Of a stretch of 64,000 nucleotides of DNA, positions 7,697-15,694 are shown piece after piece. The stretch is from Bacillota bacterium. Lineage in GTDB: Bacteria; Bacillota; Clostridia; Christensenellales; UMGS416. The first letter of the stretch is position 1, and each line of letters begins with the position of its first letter. The notes below the pieces were generated by a model. It saw nothing but the letters and a program-made list of their open reading frames with translations, ran no database searches and was not told where the DNA came from. The stretch is from the NCBI GenBank assembly GCA_023421955.1, contig JAEZSE010000040.1, positions 29,749 through 93,748 of the forward strand, read 5' to 3'. The position numbers and the translations under genes were made by a program.

Positions 7697-8074
7697 CTAG
7701 AGAAGGCTCTGACCCGCAGAAGCCGCTTCCTTGGCAACTCCTTCGTCACGACCCAGAAACACAAAGAACACTGCCGCTACGATTAAGACAAACGCCACGA
7801 TATAATTCCAGCGCAGTTGCTCCTTGAGGAATGCCACGGAAAAGATGGCAAACGTGGTGAGTGAAATCACTTCCTGAATAATTTTTAGTTGCGCTGCGGA
7901 AAACGCGCCATATCCCAGACGGTTGGCCGGCACCTGAAGGCAATACTCAAAAAAAGCGATGCCCCAACTCACCAGGATTACAATCCAAAGCGGCTTATCC
8001 TTGAATTTCAAATGACCGTACCAAGCAAATGTCATAAAGATATTGGACGCCAGTAGAAGCCAGACTGTTTTCAT
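7697..8074 (-). CDS. DMT-superfamily small membrane protein (DUF486)
   Basis: 125 residues with four hydrophobic helices (about 3-18, 30-46, 70-88 and 95-115), matching the DUF486 family in the drug/metabolite transporter superfamily in length and in the N-terminal pattern FMTFAWYGHLKFK. Members are probably half-size transporters that dimerise; the substrate is unknown. The start at 8074 has the SD GGAGAAAG. The gene lies 26 bases downstream of the Nudix gene on the same strand, so the two may be co-transcribed, but no functional link is evident. Confidence 0.8.
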   Translation of the reverse strand: MKTVWLLLASNIFMTFAWYGHLKFKDKPLWIVILVSWGIAFFEYCLQVPANRLGYGAFSAAQLKIIQEVISLTTFAIFSVAFLKEQLRWNYIVAFVLIVAAVFFVFLGRDEGVAKEAASAGQSLL

Positions 8075-8100
8075 ATAGCTTTCTCCAAAAGTTGATGGTG

Positions 8101-8592
8101 CTAGAGCTGCAAGCCACGCAGGAAGCTCTTCAGATACCGGTAATTCACAAATTCTCCGGAGCCTACTAGCTGCTCAATCTCCTCCCGGCTTGCCCAGCGC
8201 ACTGCGCAAACTTCACCTTGCTGCATCACAATATCGTCAAGATCGATTTCCTGCCGCATCAACCAAATGTCAGTAAAGAAATCCTCGCGTTTGATCCTGG
8301 CAAGCAGCTCCATGCGTTTGGGGTCGGGCCGGATGCCCAGTTCCTCCTCCACCTCGCGCAGTGCGGCTTCCATGCCGGTCTCACCCGCGATTGCAGCGCC
8401 GCCGGTGGCCGCCCACATGCCCGGCCATAACGGCTTCTCATTGTCTCGCTTTTGAATCAGGTATTCCCCCTTGCCATTCACTATCCAAATATGAACGGCC
8501 AGATAGTATTCACCGGGCTTAAGCCGATCACCTCTGGCGATGGTGCGGCCGGTGGGTCGGCCTGATTCATCGAGAATATCCCAAAGCTCCAT
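8101..8592 (-). CDS. Nudix hydrolase
   Basis: 163-residue pyrophosphohydrolase. The Nudix box runs from Gly65 to Ile87 (GGAAIAGETGMEAAL, then REVEEELGI), with all the expected Glu and Arg residues. The start MELWDILDESGRPTG resembles the IPP isomerase/YfcD-like branch, which often acts on nucleoside diphosphate derivatives or isopentenyl diphosphate; I cannot choose. The start at 8592 has the SD GGAGGG 5 bases upstream, better than the in-frame ATG at 8625. It is divergent from the padR gene. Confidence 0.85.
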   Translation of the reverse strand: MELWDILDESGRPTGRTIARGDRLKPGEYYLAVHIWIVNGKGEYLIQKRDNEKPLWPGMWAATGGAAIAGETGMEAALREVEEELGIRPDPKRMELLARIKREDFFTDIWLMRQEIDLDDIVMQQGEVCAVRWASREEIEQLVGSGEFVNYRYLKSFLRGLQL

Positions 8593-8691
8593 CGTTCCCT
8601 CCGCATGCAAACCGATGGAAATCATAGCATAGAGACCGATGGATGTCGATACAGAAGTTGTCGGAGTTTGTCAGAATTTGCATTACTGTGA

Positions 8692-8728
8692 TTGACAAAA
8701 TATGGAATCAAATATAGTATAATACTAT
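8692..8728 (+). promoter_or_regulatory. padR promoter with overlapping palindromic operator
   Basis: TTGACA (8692-8697) with TAGTAT after 17 bases, or TATAAT after 20. The -10 region is covered by a perfect odd palindrome, ATAGTAT-A-ATACTAT (8714-8728). PadR proteins commonly repress their own promoters through AT-rich dyads, so autoregulation is likely (inference). Confidence 0.65.
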
Positions 8729-8759
8729 TTTTATATTATATTAGTATCGGAGGTATGAT

Positions 8760-9329
8760 ATGCTTTCCTACTCCTCCGCCCTTGTGCTCGGCATCATTGC
8801 CGAAAAACCCATTAACCCGTATGAAATCAAGAAACTGCTGGAACGCATCAGCATCCGTAAATGGCTGCCCATCGCCGTGTCGTCGCTATATGCCACGATC
8901 CGTACACTGGCCGAAGCGGGGCTGATTGTCTGCGAAACTGCCCGCGAGGGCAACATGCCCGAAAAGAAGATCTACACGATCAATGATGCTGGCCGTAAAA
9001 GCCTGCGGGAAACGCTGCTCTCGTTCCTTGGCAGCACGGAGCTTGACAACCGCAAGACCCACATTGCCATGCTGATGGTCTGCCATCTGGACAAGGATCA
9101 GGCAGTGGAAACAATCCTTCGAAAGCTAAAGAAGCTGGAAAACTCTGAGATGATGCTCAAACGCGTGATCGCAAGCTTCGAGGCAAGCCCCAACATGCCC
9201 TATACGGGCCTGATGGCCGTTAAGCACGAGCTGCTGGCTGTGCAGGCGGAGCTTTCTGCTGCACGCGAGTTGCTTGCCCGCATCGGCGGGGATCTGCTCT
9301 GGAACAGCTTTCTTTCCAATGTGCCATGA
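8760..9329 (+). CDS. PadR-family transcriptional regulator
   Basis: 189 residues. The N-terminal winged helix (about 1-80) has the PadR pattern: LVLGIIAEKPINPYEI, then SSLYATIRTLAEAGLI, then EKKIYTINDAGRKSL. The C-terminal half is an extended helical dimerisation region with a coiled-coil-like stretch (LRKLKKLENSEMMLKRV), as in the longer PadR-s1 type. The start has the SD GGAGGT. It is monocistronic, ending at a bidirectional terminator. Its targets beyond its own promoter are unknown; no efflux pump is adjacent. Confidence 0.9.
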   Translation: MLSYSSALVLGIIAEKPINPYEIKKLLERISIRKWLPIAVSSLYATIRTLAEAGLIVCETAREGNMPEKKIYTINDAGRKSLRETLLSFLGSTELDNRKTHIAMLMVCHLDKDQAVETILRKLKKLENSEMMLKRVIASFEASPNMPYTGLMAVKHELLAVQAELSAARELLARIGGDLLWNSFLSNVP

Positions 9330-9333
9330 CAGA

Positions 9334-9372
9334 ATATTAAAGAGGAGCCACACAGTGGCTCCTCTTTAATAT
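9334..9372. terminator. Bidirectional terminator between padR and the DUF362 gene
   Basis: Perfect 18-bp stem (arms 9334-9351 and 9355-9372) with a 3-base ACA loop. The outer part is AT-rich on both sides (ATATTAAAGAGG / CCTCTTTAATAT), so it can end transcription of both convergent genes. Confidence 0.9.
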
Positions 9373-9382
9373 CTCTAATGGA

Positions 9383-10471
9383 TCAATCGATCATTTTCAG
9401 TTCATACTCCTGTGTCCCCAATCCGTGGCGCTCCAGCGCCTCCAGTTGTACAAATGGATTTTTACCATGCAGCCGTTCAAACAAATGCCCGGTGCCTGAC
9501 ATGTCGTGCCCCTTCGGAATCCCCTGCGGTATTAAGTTTTCCATCTTGATCGCGTCAATGCTGGCCCGCTCTAAAGCCACGATATCATGTGAGGCCATAA
9601 TGCCAATGTCGGGCACCAGCGAGGGCGTGGTGAACCCCCAGCAGTCGCACAGCGCCGTGATGCTGGTGAGCACGTTGATGTAATACACGTTACCTGGCTC
9701 AAAGCAATCCAACACCGTTTTGGTGCAAAGCGCCATCCCCTCCTGGAAATCCTTATAAGCCCCTTCTGTGAGCGTAATAGCCCCTGTCGGGCAAACCTTT
9801 ACGCAATGCTGGCAGTTGGTACAATGGTGAAAATTTACCTCATATTGGCCTTCGTCGGTGAACTTGTTGGCATAATGGTTGCAGGACTTGACACATTGGT
9901 CACAGTGGATGCACTTGCTCTCGTCCCATTCGATGCCGCCCTCCAGACCGTGAATCTCGCCGCGCGTACGGTCGGTCACGCAACCCATGGCAATGTTTTT
10001 ACAGGCACCGCCAAAACCGCAGGTGCCATGGCCTTTCACATGGGAGAAGTCAATCATCACATCAGCGTCATGGATATGACCGGCAACGTCCACATGTTTG
10101 AAGGTTTTATATTCTACTTCCTTGGGATAAAAGTATTTACCGAACATCCCCGCCACATCCACGACAGGGCAGCCGATGATGTCTTCGGTGTAGCCTCTGT
10201 CTCCTGGTTTGCGGTTCTGCACGGCATGGTCGGTCAGAAAGCAATCACCGCCCCACTCCCTAACCTTGGTCACAAGCTTGCGAACGAAGATCGGGGCAAT
10301 CGTGCTGAAGGATAGAAAGCTACCCACATGGAACTTGATGGCGACAGTCTTGCCCTTCACGATCTCCTTCAGAGGTGACTCATCCAGCAGGCGGTCGAAG
10401 CGGGCGGGCAGCGACTCATCGGAGTCATATTGGGTATAGGTCATTGGAGCGAACAACACTTTTGACGACAT
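9383..10471 (-). CDS. DUF362 protein with two 4Fe-4S clusters
   Basis: 362 residues. The N-terminal two thirds form the DUF362 domain (VAIKFHVGS, GHGTCGFGGACKNIAMGC), followed by a bacterial ferredoxin-type segment around 188-235: CIHCDQCVKSC and CTNCQHCVKVCPTGAI. The first cluster motif lacks the usual Pro after the last Cys. Proteins of this type are predicted cytosolic iron-sulfur redox proteins in anaerobes; the reaction is not established. The start has the SD AGGAG. It is monocistronic between two terminators. Confidence 0.85.
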   Translation of the reverse strand: MSSKVLFAPMTYTQYDSDESLPARFDRLLDESPLKEIVKGKTVAIKFHVGSFLSFSTIAPIFVRKLVTKVREWGGDCFLTDHAVQNRKPGDRGYTEDIIGCPVVDVAGMFGKYFYPKEVEYKTFKHVDVAGHIHDADVMIDFSHVKGHGTCGFGGACKNIAMGCVTDRTRGEIHGLEGGIEWDESKCIHCDQCVKSCNHYANKFTDEGQYEVNFHHCTNCQHCVKVCPTGAITLTEGAYKDFQEGMALCTKTVLDCFEPGNVYYINVLTSITALCDCWGFTTPSLVPDIGIMASHDIVALERASIDAIKMENLIPQGIPKGHDMSGTGHLFERLHGKNPFVQLEALERHGLGTQEYELKMID

Positions 10472-10518
10472 GGCAATCTCCTAAATACGATGGATGAATT
10501 ACAGTATAACAAGAATAC

Positions 10519-10560
10519 AAAAAAGCTCAAGCAGCACGTTTCACATTGTGACGCTTGAGC
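10519..10560 (-). terminator. Rho-independent terminator of the DUF3795 gene
   Basis: GCTCAAGC (10525-10532) pairs with GCTTGAGC (10553-10560); on the minus strand the stem is followed by six T (10524-10519). It ends the leftward DUF3795 gene. Confidence 0.8.
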
Positions 10561-10608
10561 AATCGTTTGATTGGTGAATTGCCTTTAACATGCTTTGAAT
10601 CCTATTGA

Positions 10609-10917
10609 TTACCTTACGCAGTGATTACCGCAGCACCGGTTGCATTGCGGCTTTCCAGTGCCTTTGCCGCCACAGAGATTGGCGATCCGTTTCCCACCGT
10701 CACCGTGCTCCGCATCAAAGGCAAACTCCCGCAGCAAGTCGCAAGGGAAATCGTCACACTGGCCGCAGTCTTCCTGACCACGCTCAATGCAACACTTGGC
10801 CACGCGGCAGGAGCCATGCCAAATATCTCCCTTGTAAGGCTTGCAGGTTTTGCAATTCATTTTCTCCCGCCAGTCGCAGGCGGCGCAATCAATGCCGCAA
10901 TAAGAAAGGCTTGCCAT
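10609..10917 (-). CDS. Cys-rich DUF3795 protein
   Basis: 102 residues with about 17 cysteines. It begins SYCGIDCAACDW, the DUF3795 signature, with further pairs CKTCKP, CRVAKCC, CGQCDDFPC and CNRCC, suggesting bound zinc or an iron-sulfur cluster. Function is unknown; members are common in anaerobic Clostridia and archaea. The SD is AGGAGG. It has its own terminator, and the WYL regulator lies 51 bases upstream on the same strand, so they may share a transcript. Confidence 0.8.
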   Translation of the reverse strand: MASLSYCGIDCAACDWREKMNCKTCKPYKGDIWHGSCRVAKCCIERGQEDCGQCDDFPCDLLREFAFDAEHGDGGKRIANLCGGKGTGKPQCNRCCGNHCVR

Positions 10918-10968
10918 GCTGATCCTCCTGATGTGTTTGTTACAAATATAACATGGCGAACAAGACAG

Positions 10969-11883
10969 CTATTTGTCAAGTCTATAAAGGTGATTCAGAT
11001 TTCTCACGGTCTGCTTGATTTCCTCCGCCAGCTCAGGCGGGTCCAGCACAACCGCGTCATCACCAAAGCCCAGGATCCAGCGGCGAATGAACCGCTCATT
11101 GGTATAGTCCACGGTCATGCGAATGCGGCCCAGTGCGTCAAATGTATAGCTTTCCGGGCCATACTCTTCAGCCAGCAGATATTCTACCGACTTGTCAAAC
11201 AGCATCGTCACGGTTTTGCCGCCCTCGAAGTATCCATCCAGGTCATACTCCTCAACAGGGATTTCCCTGGGGTAGAAGGATTCATCTGATATCCTGGCAT
11301 CCCACAACCGGTTCAATTTGAAGAGCCGGAAATCGTCCCGATCCTTGCAGTAGCCAAACACATACCATGCATTCCACTTGAAGGCGATGTAGTAAGGCTC
11401 GATGGTGCGCTGCTGATGGCCTTTCTCTGAATAATACTCGAAGGATAGAAGCTTGCTATCGGCAATGGCGGAGCGGATCATCGCAATCTTCTGGGCAAGG
11501 CTGGCCTTTTGATGGGAGGCCAGATCGATCACAATACTGTCCTGGATGGAGACCACTGCCTCCCGGCCCGGCGCCAATTTGGAGATTAACCGCTCAATTC
11601 TGGAAGGATCCGACACGCTGACGATGCTTTTGAGGCCAGTCAGAATGCTGTTCATCTCGTCCACAGTAAGGGCGCTGTGGTTCAAGCGGTAACCTTCCGC
11701 GATGGAGATACCTCCGCCTCCGCCCTGCGCCGTCACCAGAGGAATACCAGCCTTACAGATATCCTCCACATCGCGGAAAATCGTGCGGGTGGACACCTCA
11801 AAACGCTTGGACAGCTCCGGCGCGGTGGCCTTCCCCTTCTGCAACAGTATCGTAATGATGCCCAACAAACGGTCGATCTTCAT
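10969..11883 (-). CDS. YafY-type HTH/WYL-domain transcriptional regulator
   Basis: 304 residues. An N-terminal HTH (about 1-60; DRLLGIITILLQKGKATAPE, then STRTIFRDVEDI) is followed by a WYL domain (about 140-215; LLSFEYYSEKG, then EPYYIAFKWNAWYVFGYC) and a C-terminal WCX-like extension. WYL domains bind nucleotides or nucleic acid and often act as ligand sensors. The start has the SD GGGGGAG. It could regulate the downstream DUF3795 gene, but that is a guess; no binding site was identified. Confidence 0.9.
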   Translation of the reverse strand: MKIDRLLGIITILLQKGKATAPELSKRFEVSTRTIFRDVEDICKAGIPLVTAQGGGGGISIAEGYRLNHSALTVDEMNSILTGLKSIVSVSDPSRIERLISKLAPGREAVVSIQDSIVIDLASHQKASLAQKIAMIRSAIADSKLLSFEYYSEKGHQQRTIEPYYIAFKWNAWYVFGYCKDRDDFRLFKLNRLWDARISDESFYPREIPVEEYDLDGYFEGGKTVTMLFDKSVEYLLAEEYGPESYTFDALGRIRMTVDYTNERFIRRWILGFGDDAVVLDPPELAEEIKQTVRNLNHLYRLDK

Positions 11884-11919
11884 GGCTCCCCCGCCTTTCC
11901 ATGCATGGATCAGTTGAGT

Positions 11920-12447
11920 TTATTCCTCAGCACGGATCCTCCGGACAATCTCGTCTGTCTCCACCACATCCACGCCGGCATCACGGAGCTTGTTGTTCCA
12001 AAGTTCGATTAATGCTGCGGCGTCGGCGTTGTAGCTACTGTGGCCGTCTGAGGACAACATCACAGAGTAACCCAGTTCGAGCGATCCTTCGCAAGCTGCT
12101 TTCACGCATCCATGGGTGACCAGGCCAGTCACTAGCACGGCATTGATACCAAGGCTTCTCAGTGCGGCCAATACCGCTCCTTCTTTGAATGAATTGCTCA
12201 CCTTTTTGTTGAGTACCAAATCGCCCTCAGCCGCATGGAGCTCCGAGATCAACTGCCAACCCGGCGTGCCTTCTGCCATGGACGATGCATTCGTATGGCG
12301 GATGAACAAAACCGGCTGCCCGGCTGTGTGAAACGTATCAACAAGCCGGTTGATATTCGCAATCAGCTCGTCTGCATTATGCACTGGCTTGCTCTTATGA
12401 AACAGGTCCGCCTGCATGTCAATTACAAGCAATGCTGTTTTGTTCAT
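11920..12447 (-). CDS. Isochorismatase-like cysteine hydrolase
   Basis: 175 residues with the full catalytic triad of the family: Asp10 (LLVIDMQ), Lys82 (LNKKVSNSF) and Cys114 (VTHGCVKAA), the last next to the conserved cis-peptide region. Members hydrolyse isochorismate, nicotinamide, N-carbamoyl amines or similar; the substrate is not readable here. The SD is GGAGTGG. It lies 14 bases downstream of the PhzF-like gene on the same strand and 36 bases upstream of the WYL regulator, so it is probably in an operon with phzF. Confidence 0.85.
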   Translation of the reverse strand: MNKTALLVIDMQADLFHKSKPVHNADELIANINRLVDTFHTAGQPVLFIRHTNASSMAEGTPGWQLISELHAAEGDLVLNKKVSNSFKEGAVLAALRSLGINAVLVTGLVTHGCVKAACEGSLELGYSVMLSSDGHSSYNADAAALIELWNNKLRDAGVDVVETDEIVRRIRAEE

Positions 12448-12460
12448 TCTCTATCCACTC

Positions 12461-13345
12461 CTATTGCAGATGATACCACCCGTCGATCCGCACCGTGGCG
12501 CGGCCCCCAAACAACACCCTCTTTACGCCGCCCACATCCTGCGTTTTTAGTCGGATGATGTTAGGGTCTTTGAAGCTCCTGCCCTGTTCGATCACAAGGG
12601 GGGTGCCGTCCCACAAACCTTCATGGAGCAGCCAGCTGCCCAACGCCGCGTTGCCCGAGCCGGTAGCAGGATCCTCCAGATAACCGAACCGGGGCGCGAA
12701 CACGCGGGTGCGATAATGGGAGCCAGGCAGCACCCGGTCATCGGTGTGCAGCACAACAATGTCAATATCATGTTTCACGCAGAAATCAGCCAGGTTCTCA
12801 AAATCGGGCACAACATCGGCTAAGGCACTGGCCTTGCGCATCGGCACCAGCAGCGCCGTCAGCCCGCAGCGCACCACTGCCGCCGGGAACCGCTCGTCCA
12901 ACTCGATGGGGTTGAGATACAGCGGCTTGAGCAGGAAATCTCGCACGATTTGCTTCGGTATAAACTCAGGCTGTGGCGCGAGGATGAAGACTCCGCTTTC
13001 CTGATCAAACTGTACAGCCAGATGGCTATTACCCACGCGGATCATGGTTTCTTTCTTACCGCGTAACGCATCACTGCTTTCAAAAAGGTCAAACATCGTG
13101 GCGATCGTGGCATGGCCGCAGAAGTCCACCTCGCGCTCGCTGGACCAGTAACGCAGGAAATAGCCCTCGCCTTCGGGGTTTATAAAAGCAACCTCGCTCA
13201 CGAACCCCTTTAGCTCCCTGGCAATTTGCTGCATCTGGGCGTCTGTGATGTCATCCGGTCTTTCCAGCCATACGCAGCCAGCCGGGTTCCCCGGTGAGCG
13301 GGCTCCGGTGAAGGCATCGATCTTTTTGAATCGAAACTTATTCAT
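12461..13345 (-). CDS. PhzF-family isomerase/epimerase-like protein
   Basis: 294 residues. The N-terminus has IDAFTGARSPGNPAGC and the catalytic Glu at about 51 (SEVAF); then DFCGHAT and, in the second half, the pseudo-symmetric DPATGSGNAALGSWL. This is the PhzF/diaminopimelate-epimerase fold. Phenazine genes are absent, so this is a generic member of unknown substrate. The start at 13345 has only a weak SD (AAGG). It is first of a probable operon with the cysteine hydrolase. Confidence 0.85.
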   Translation of the reverse strand: MNKFRFKKIDAFTGARSPGNPAGCVWLERPDDITDAQMQQIARELKGFVSEVAFINPEGEGYFLRYWSSEREVDFCGHATIATMFDLFESSDALRGKKETMIRVGNSHLAVQFDQESGVFILAPQPEFIPKQIVRDFLLKPLYLNPIELDERFPAAVVRCGLTALLVPMRKASALADVVPDFENLADFCVKHDIDIVVLHTDDRVLPGSHYRTRVFAPRFGYLEDPATGSGNAALGSWLLHEGLWDGTPLVIEQGRSFKDPNIIRLKTQDVGGVKRVLFGGRATVRIDGWYHLQ

Positions 13346-13411
13346 ACTCAAACAACCTTGATTGAAATTTGACTGCTGTATATACGACACCATTGATGTA
13401 TGGATATACAT

Positions 13412-13440
13412 ATTATAACAGCTTTGGAAGTAGTTTGTCA
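13412..13440 (-). promoter_or_regulatory. Sigma-A promoter of the phzF-like operon
   Basis: TGACAA (13435-13440) and TATAAT (13412-13417) at 17 bases on the minus strand, with an extended -10 (TGT before TATAAT). Confidence 0.65.
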
Positions 13441-13459
13441 TGTTGTACAGACAAATAGA

Positions 13460-13489
13460 GAAAACCCAAAGACGTCTGCCTTTGGGTTT
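13460..13489 (-). terminator. Terminator of rnpB
   Basis: AAACCCAAAG and CTTTGGGTTT (13462-13471, 13480-13489) form a 10-bp stem 10 bases after the RNase P RNA 3' end, followed on the minus strand by TCTC. Confidence 0.75.
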
Positions 13490-13499
13490 CCATGTTTGT

Positions 13500-13830
13500 G
13501 AGACAAGCCTGTAAGCCGAGTTCTGTCTTGAACGGCCATCTATCTAGGCCCGCCGTTGCCGGAGGGCTCAAGCGATTATGAGGGAATGCAGCGGGCAACC
13601 GCAATCTCCCTGCTTCTTGCACCAAGTGGGGTTTACATGGCCATGCCTGTCGCCAGGCTGCCGGTGAGCTCTTACCTCGCCTTTTCACCCTTACCGCACC
13701 GGAGCGCGGCGGTATCTCTCTGTTGCACTTTCCTTGGAGTCGCCTCCACCGGGCGTTACCCGGCACTCTGCCCTGCGGTGCTCGGACTTTCCTCGAGGGC
13801 ATTCCGCCCTCGCAGCCGTCCGGCTTGCTC
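13500..13830 (-). ncRNA. rnpB: RNase P RNA, bacterial class A type
   Basis: RNA subunit of RNase P, the ribozyme that matures tRNA 5' ends. The universal blocks are present: GAGGAAAGTCCG near the 5' end (about 13783-13794) and ACAGAACTCGGCTTAC near the 3' end (13511-13526). The ends GAGCAAGCC and GGCTTGTCTC pair as helix P1, which sets the boundaries to within a few bases. A promoter is 17 bases upstream and a terminator just downstream. Its place after the zinc-ribbon gene and near nif3/trmK matches other Firmicutes. Confidence 0.95.
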
Positions 13831-13846
13831 ACAAATTCGTTTTGTA

Positions 13847-13875
13847 ATCATAACACAGTCGATTTGTTTTTTCAA
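13847..13875 (-). promoter_or_regulatory. Sigma-A promoter of rnpB
   Basis: TTGAAA (13870-13875) and TATGAT (13847-13852) separated by 17 bases, with TGT before the -10 (extended). The predicted start about 7 bases on is close to the RNA 5' end. Confidence 0.85.
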
Positions 13876-14062
13876 ATGTAAGGATTGGCAGTGATGTGTA
13901 TTTCAACACTTAATTTGGCTTAATTGAGCTATGTGCAATAGATCAGTTTGTTATTAAGACCATAACTCTTGCGGCATACCTGTTATCACCGAATCATTTC
14001 CGGGGCACATACAGGAGTTTTATGATGACATCAGCGGCTGTATCCATACATGTGAAGGAGAC

Positions 14063-14093
14063 AAAAAACCCCTTCCCTGATTGGGGAAGGGGT
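14063..14093 (-). terminator. Terminator of the zinc-ribbon gene
   Basis: ACCCCTTCCC pairs with GGGAAGGGGT around 14068-14093; six T follow on the minus strand (14068-14063). It lies 16 bases past the stop codon. Confidence 0.9.
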
Positions 14094-14108
14094 GATCTTA
14101 GCCTTCGT

Positions 14109-14822
14109 TCATTCAATAAAAAGCAGCCTGCCGCAATTTTCGCACTCCATCAACGTGCCGCTTTCCACCACCTTCTTTAAGACCACCGAAGGCAGCTCCA
14201 TGTTGCATCCGCTGCACCGGCTGTTGCGCACCGGCGCCAGCGGGTTGATACGAGTTTTCTTGATGCTCTGGTAGCGTTGCAGCATCTTTGGGTTAATCTG
14301 GGCTTCCAACGCCTGCATTTGCTTGCGGTACGGTGCAGCCTCTGCCGAGTTCACCGCCGCCTCCTTGTCATACACTTCCTTGAGCTCGGTATAGTCTCGC
14401 TTGGCTTTGGGGGCGTTGCTCGCAATTTTGCTCACATTACCCTCAATCCTAGAGAGACGGTCCATAATCTGCTGTAGCTCCCGCTCATGCTTGCCAAGGT
14501 TGCTCTGAATCTCAGCCACCTCTTTGCGCATGCGCTCCAACTCCTGCATCGTTGTGTTGCCGTCGGAATCGGCGATATAGCCCATCAAGCTGTTAAGCTC
14601 GGCCACGAGGGCGTCGTTTCTTTGTTTGATGGAATCATAATTGATGCGAATCTCTCCGGCATCAGCCTCCATCTTCTTCATCAGGTTTTGCGCGTCTAAA
14701 ATATAGTCGCGGGCCTGCATCAACTTCTTGCGTGTGGGTGAGCCGCGAAGCTTCCGTTCCACATTGGCCACTTGTAGGTCAATTTGTTGATACTCCCATA
14801 ACAACTGGGTTTGTTGATCCAC
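14109..14822 (-). CDS. Coiled-coil C4-type zinc-ribbon protein (CT398-like)
   Basis: 237 residues. About residues 1-185 are a long antiparallel coiled coil rich in Glu, Lys, Gln and Leu; the C-terminus is a zinc ribbon with CSGC and CENC. The family (DUF164/zf-RING_7) sits next to nif3, trmK and rnpB in many bacteria, as here, but has no firm function; links to flagellar or secretion proteins and RNA are only suggestions. The start is GTG 14822 with an excellent SD (AAGGAGG). It is last of the nif3 run and has its own terminator. Confidence 0.88.
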   Translation of the reverse strand: MDQQTQLLWEYQQIDLQVANVERKLRGSPTRKKLMQARDYILDAQNLMKKMEADAGEIRINYDSIKQRNDALVAELNSLMGYIADSDGNTTMQELERMRKEVAEIQSNLGKHERELQQIMDRLSRIEGNVSKIASNAPKAKRDYTELKEVYDKEAAVNSAEAAPYRKQMQALEAQINPKMLQRYQSIKKTRINPLAPVRNSRCSGCNMELPSVVLKKVVESGTLMECENCGRLLFIE

Positions 14823-14905
14823 TGTTGATCCTCCTTATCAAGCTCAAAGAGGGGCGCGCCCCTCTTTGCTCATGGTTTTTCGGCGTTTTCATGGGCGTGC
14901 CACGT

Positions 14906-15694
14906 TCAGACGAAATAACGAAACGGGCAGGTCGATTCTTGATAAACCTCTGTCCGTACCTTATATTGTAACCTTTGGAACTGGCTTTGTAAATGCTTTT
15001 CTATTTGTTGCAGCACCGGGCGCTCAGTATGATAATGGCCAAGCTCGATCACTGCCAGGCCCGACTCCAGCGCGTCAAGGCCGTCATGATATCCTATCTC
15101 GCCGGTTAGCATACAATCCACTTCAGCATTCAAGGCATTGGTAATATCATGCCGGCCCGCACCGGAAACAACATACACCTGTTGAACCAGTTTTTCTCCA
15201 GACCCGGTCACTCGCGCGACAGGCGCACCCAGTGCAAATCGCGCCTGCATAGCGGCGGCATCAAGCCGAGTCACGGCCGGCAGACAGGCGATCCGGCCAA
15301 TGGAACCCTCTTGGGCTTGCACCACGCTTTGAAGGCCAAGCGCGGCGCACAGCGTGTCATTCACCCCGCCGGCCGCCCGATCCAGGTTGGTGTGGGTTGC
15401 ATAGAGTGCTACACCCTTCTCAATTGCCAGCATAGCAAGCCTTCCAGTAACAGAGCTATCTATAACGGCAGAGATCGGGCGGTAGATGAGCGGGTGGTGG
15501 GAAATCACCAATTGCGCTCCCACTTGAGCGGCATGGCAGATCACATCCGTTGTGACGTCCAAAGAGATCAATACAGACTCAACAGACCGGTCGGAATGGC
15601 CAGCCAATAAGCCGCCGTTGTCTCCCTGCTCTGCAATCTCCCTGGGTGCCCATTGCTCCATGATGCGGGCAATCTCACCTATCGTGCAAACCAT
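14906..15694 (-). CDS. Nif3-like dinuclear metal-centre protein
   Basis: 262 residues, the short form without the inserted PII-like domain. Metal ligands are visible in ISHHPLIY (about 65-70), YATHTNLD (about 99-106) and the C-terminal ELGHYHTE. The usual 'DNxGL' near the N-terminus is DNGGLL. Bacterial members have been proposed as hydrolases of cyclic or modified nucleotides; this is not settled. Start ATG 15694 overlaps the end of the TrmK frame by 16 bases and has the SD GGAGG. The pairing of nif3 and trmK is conserved across Firmicutes. Confidence 0.9.
   Translation of the reverse strand: MVCTIGEIARIMEQWAPREIAEQGDNGGLLAGHSDRSVESVLISLDVTTDVICHAAQVGAQLVISHHPLIYRPISAVIDSSVTGRLAMLAIEKGVALYATHTNLDRAAGGVNDTLCAALGLQSVVQAQEGSIGRIACLPAVTRLDAAAMQARFALGAPVARVTGSGEKLVQQVYVVSGAGRHDITNALNAEVDCMLTGEIGYHDGLDALESGLAVIELGHYHTERPVLQQIEKHLQSQFQRLQYKVRTEVYQESTCPFRYFV

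Noticed and set aside
13495..13894. Open frames on both strands across 13413-13894
   Set aside because: They cover the RNase P RNA, whose conserved blocks and P1 helix are clear; the frames are not genes.
14020..14108. Plus-strand ATG with a GGAG-like SD at about 14032
   Set aside because: The frame runs through the terminator and into antisense of the zinc-ribbon gene; no protein similarity seen.
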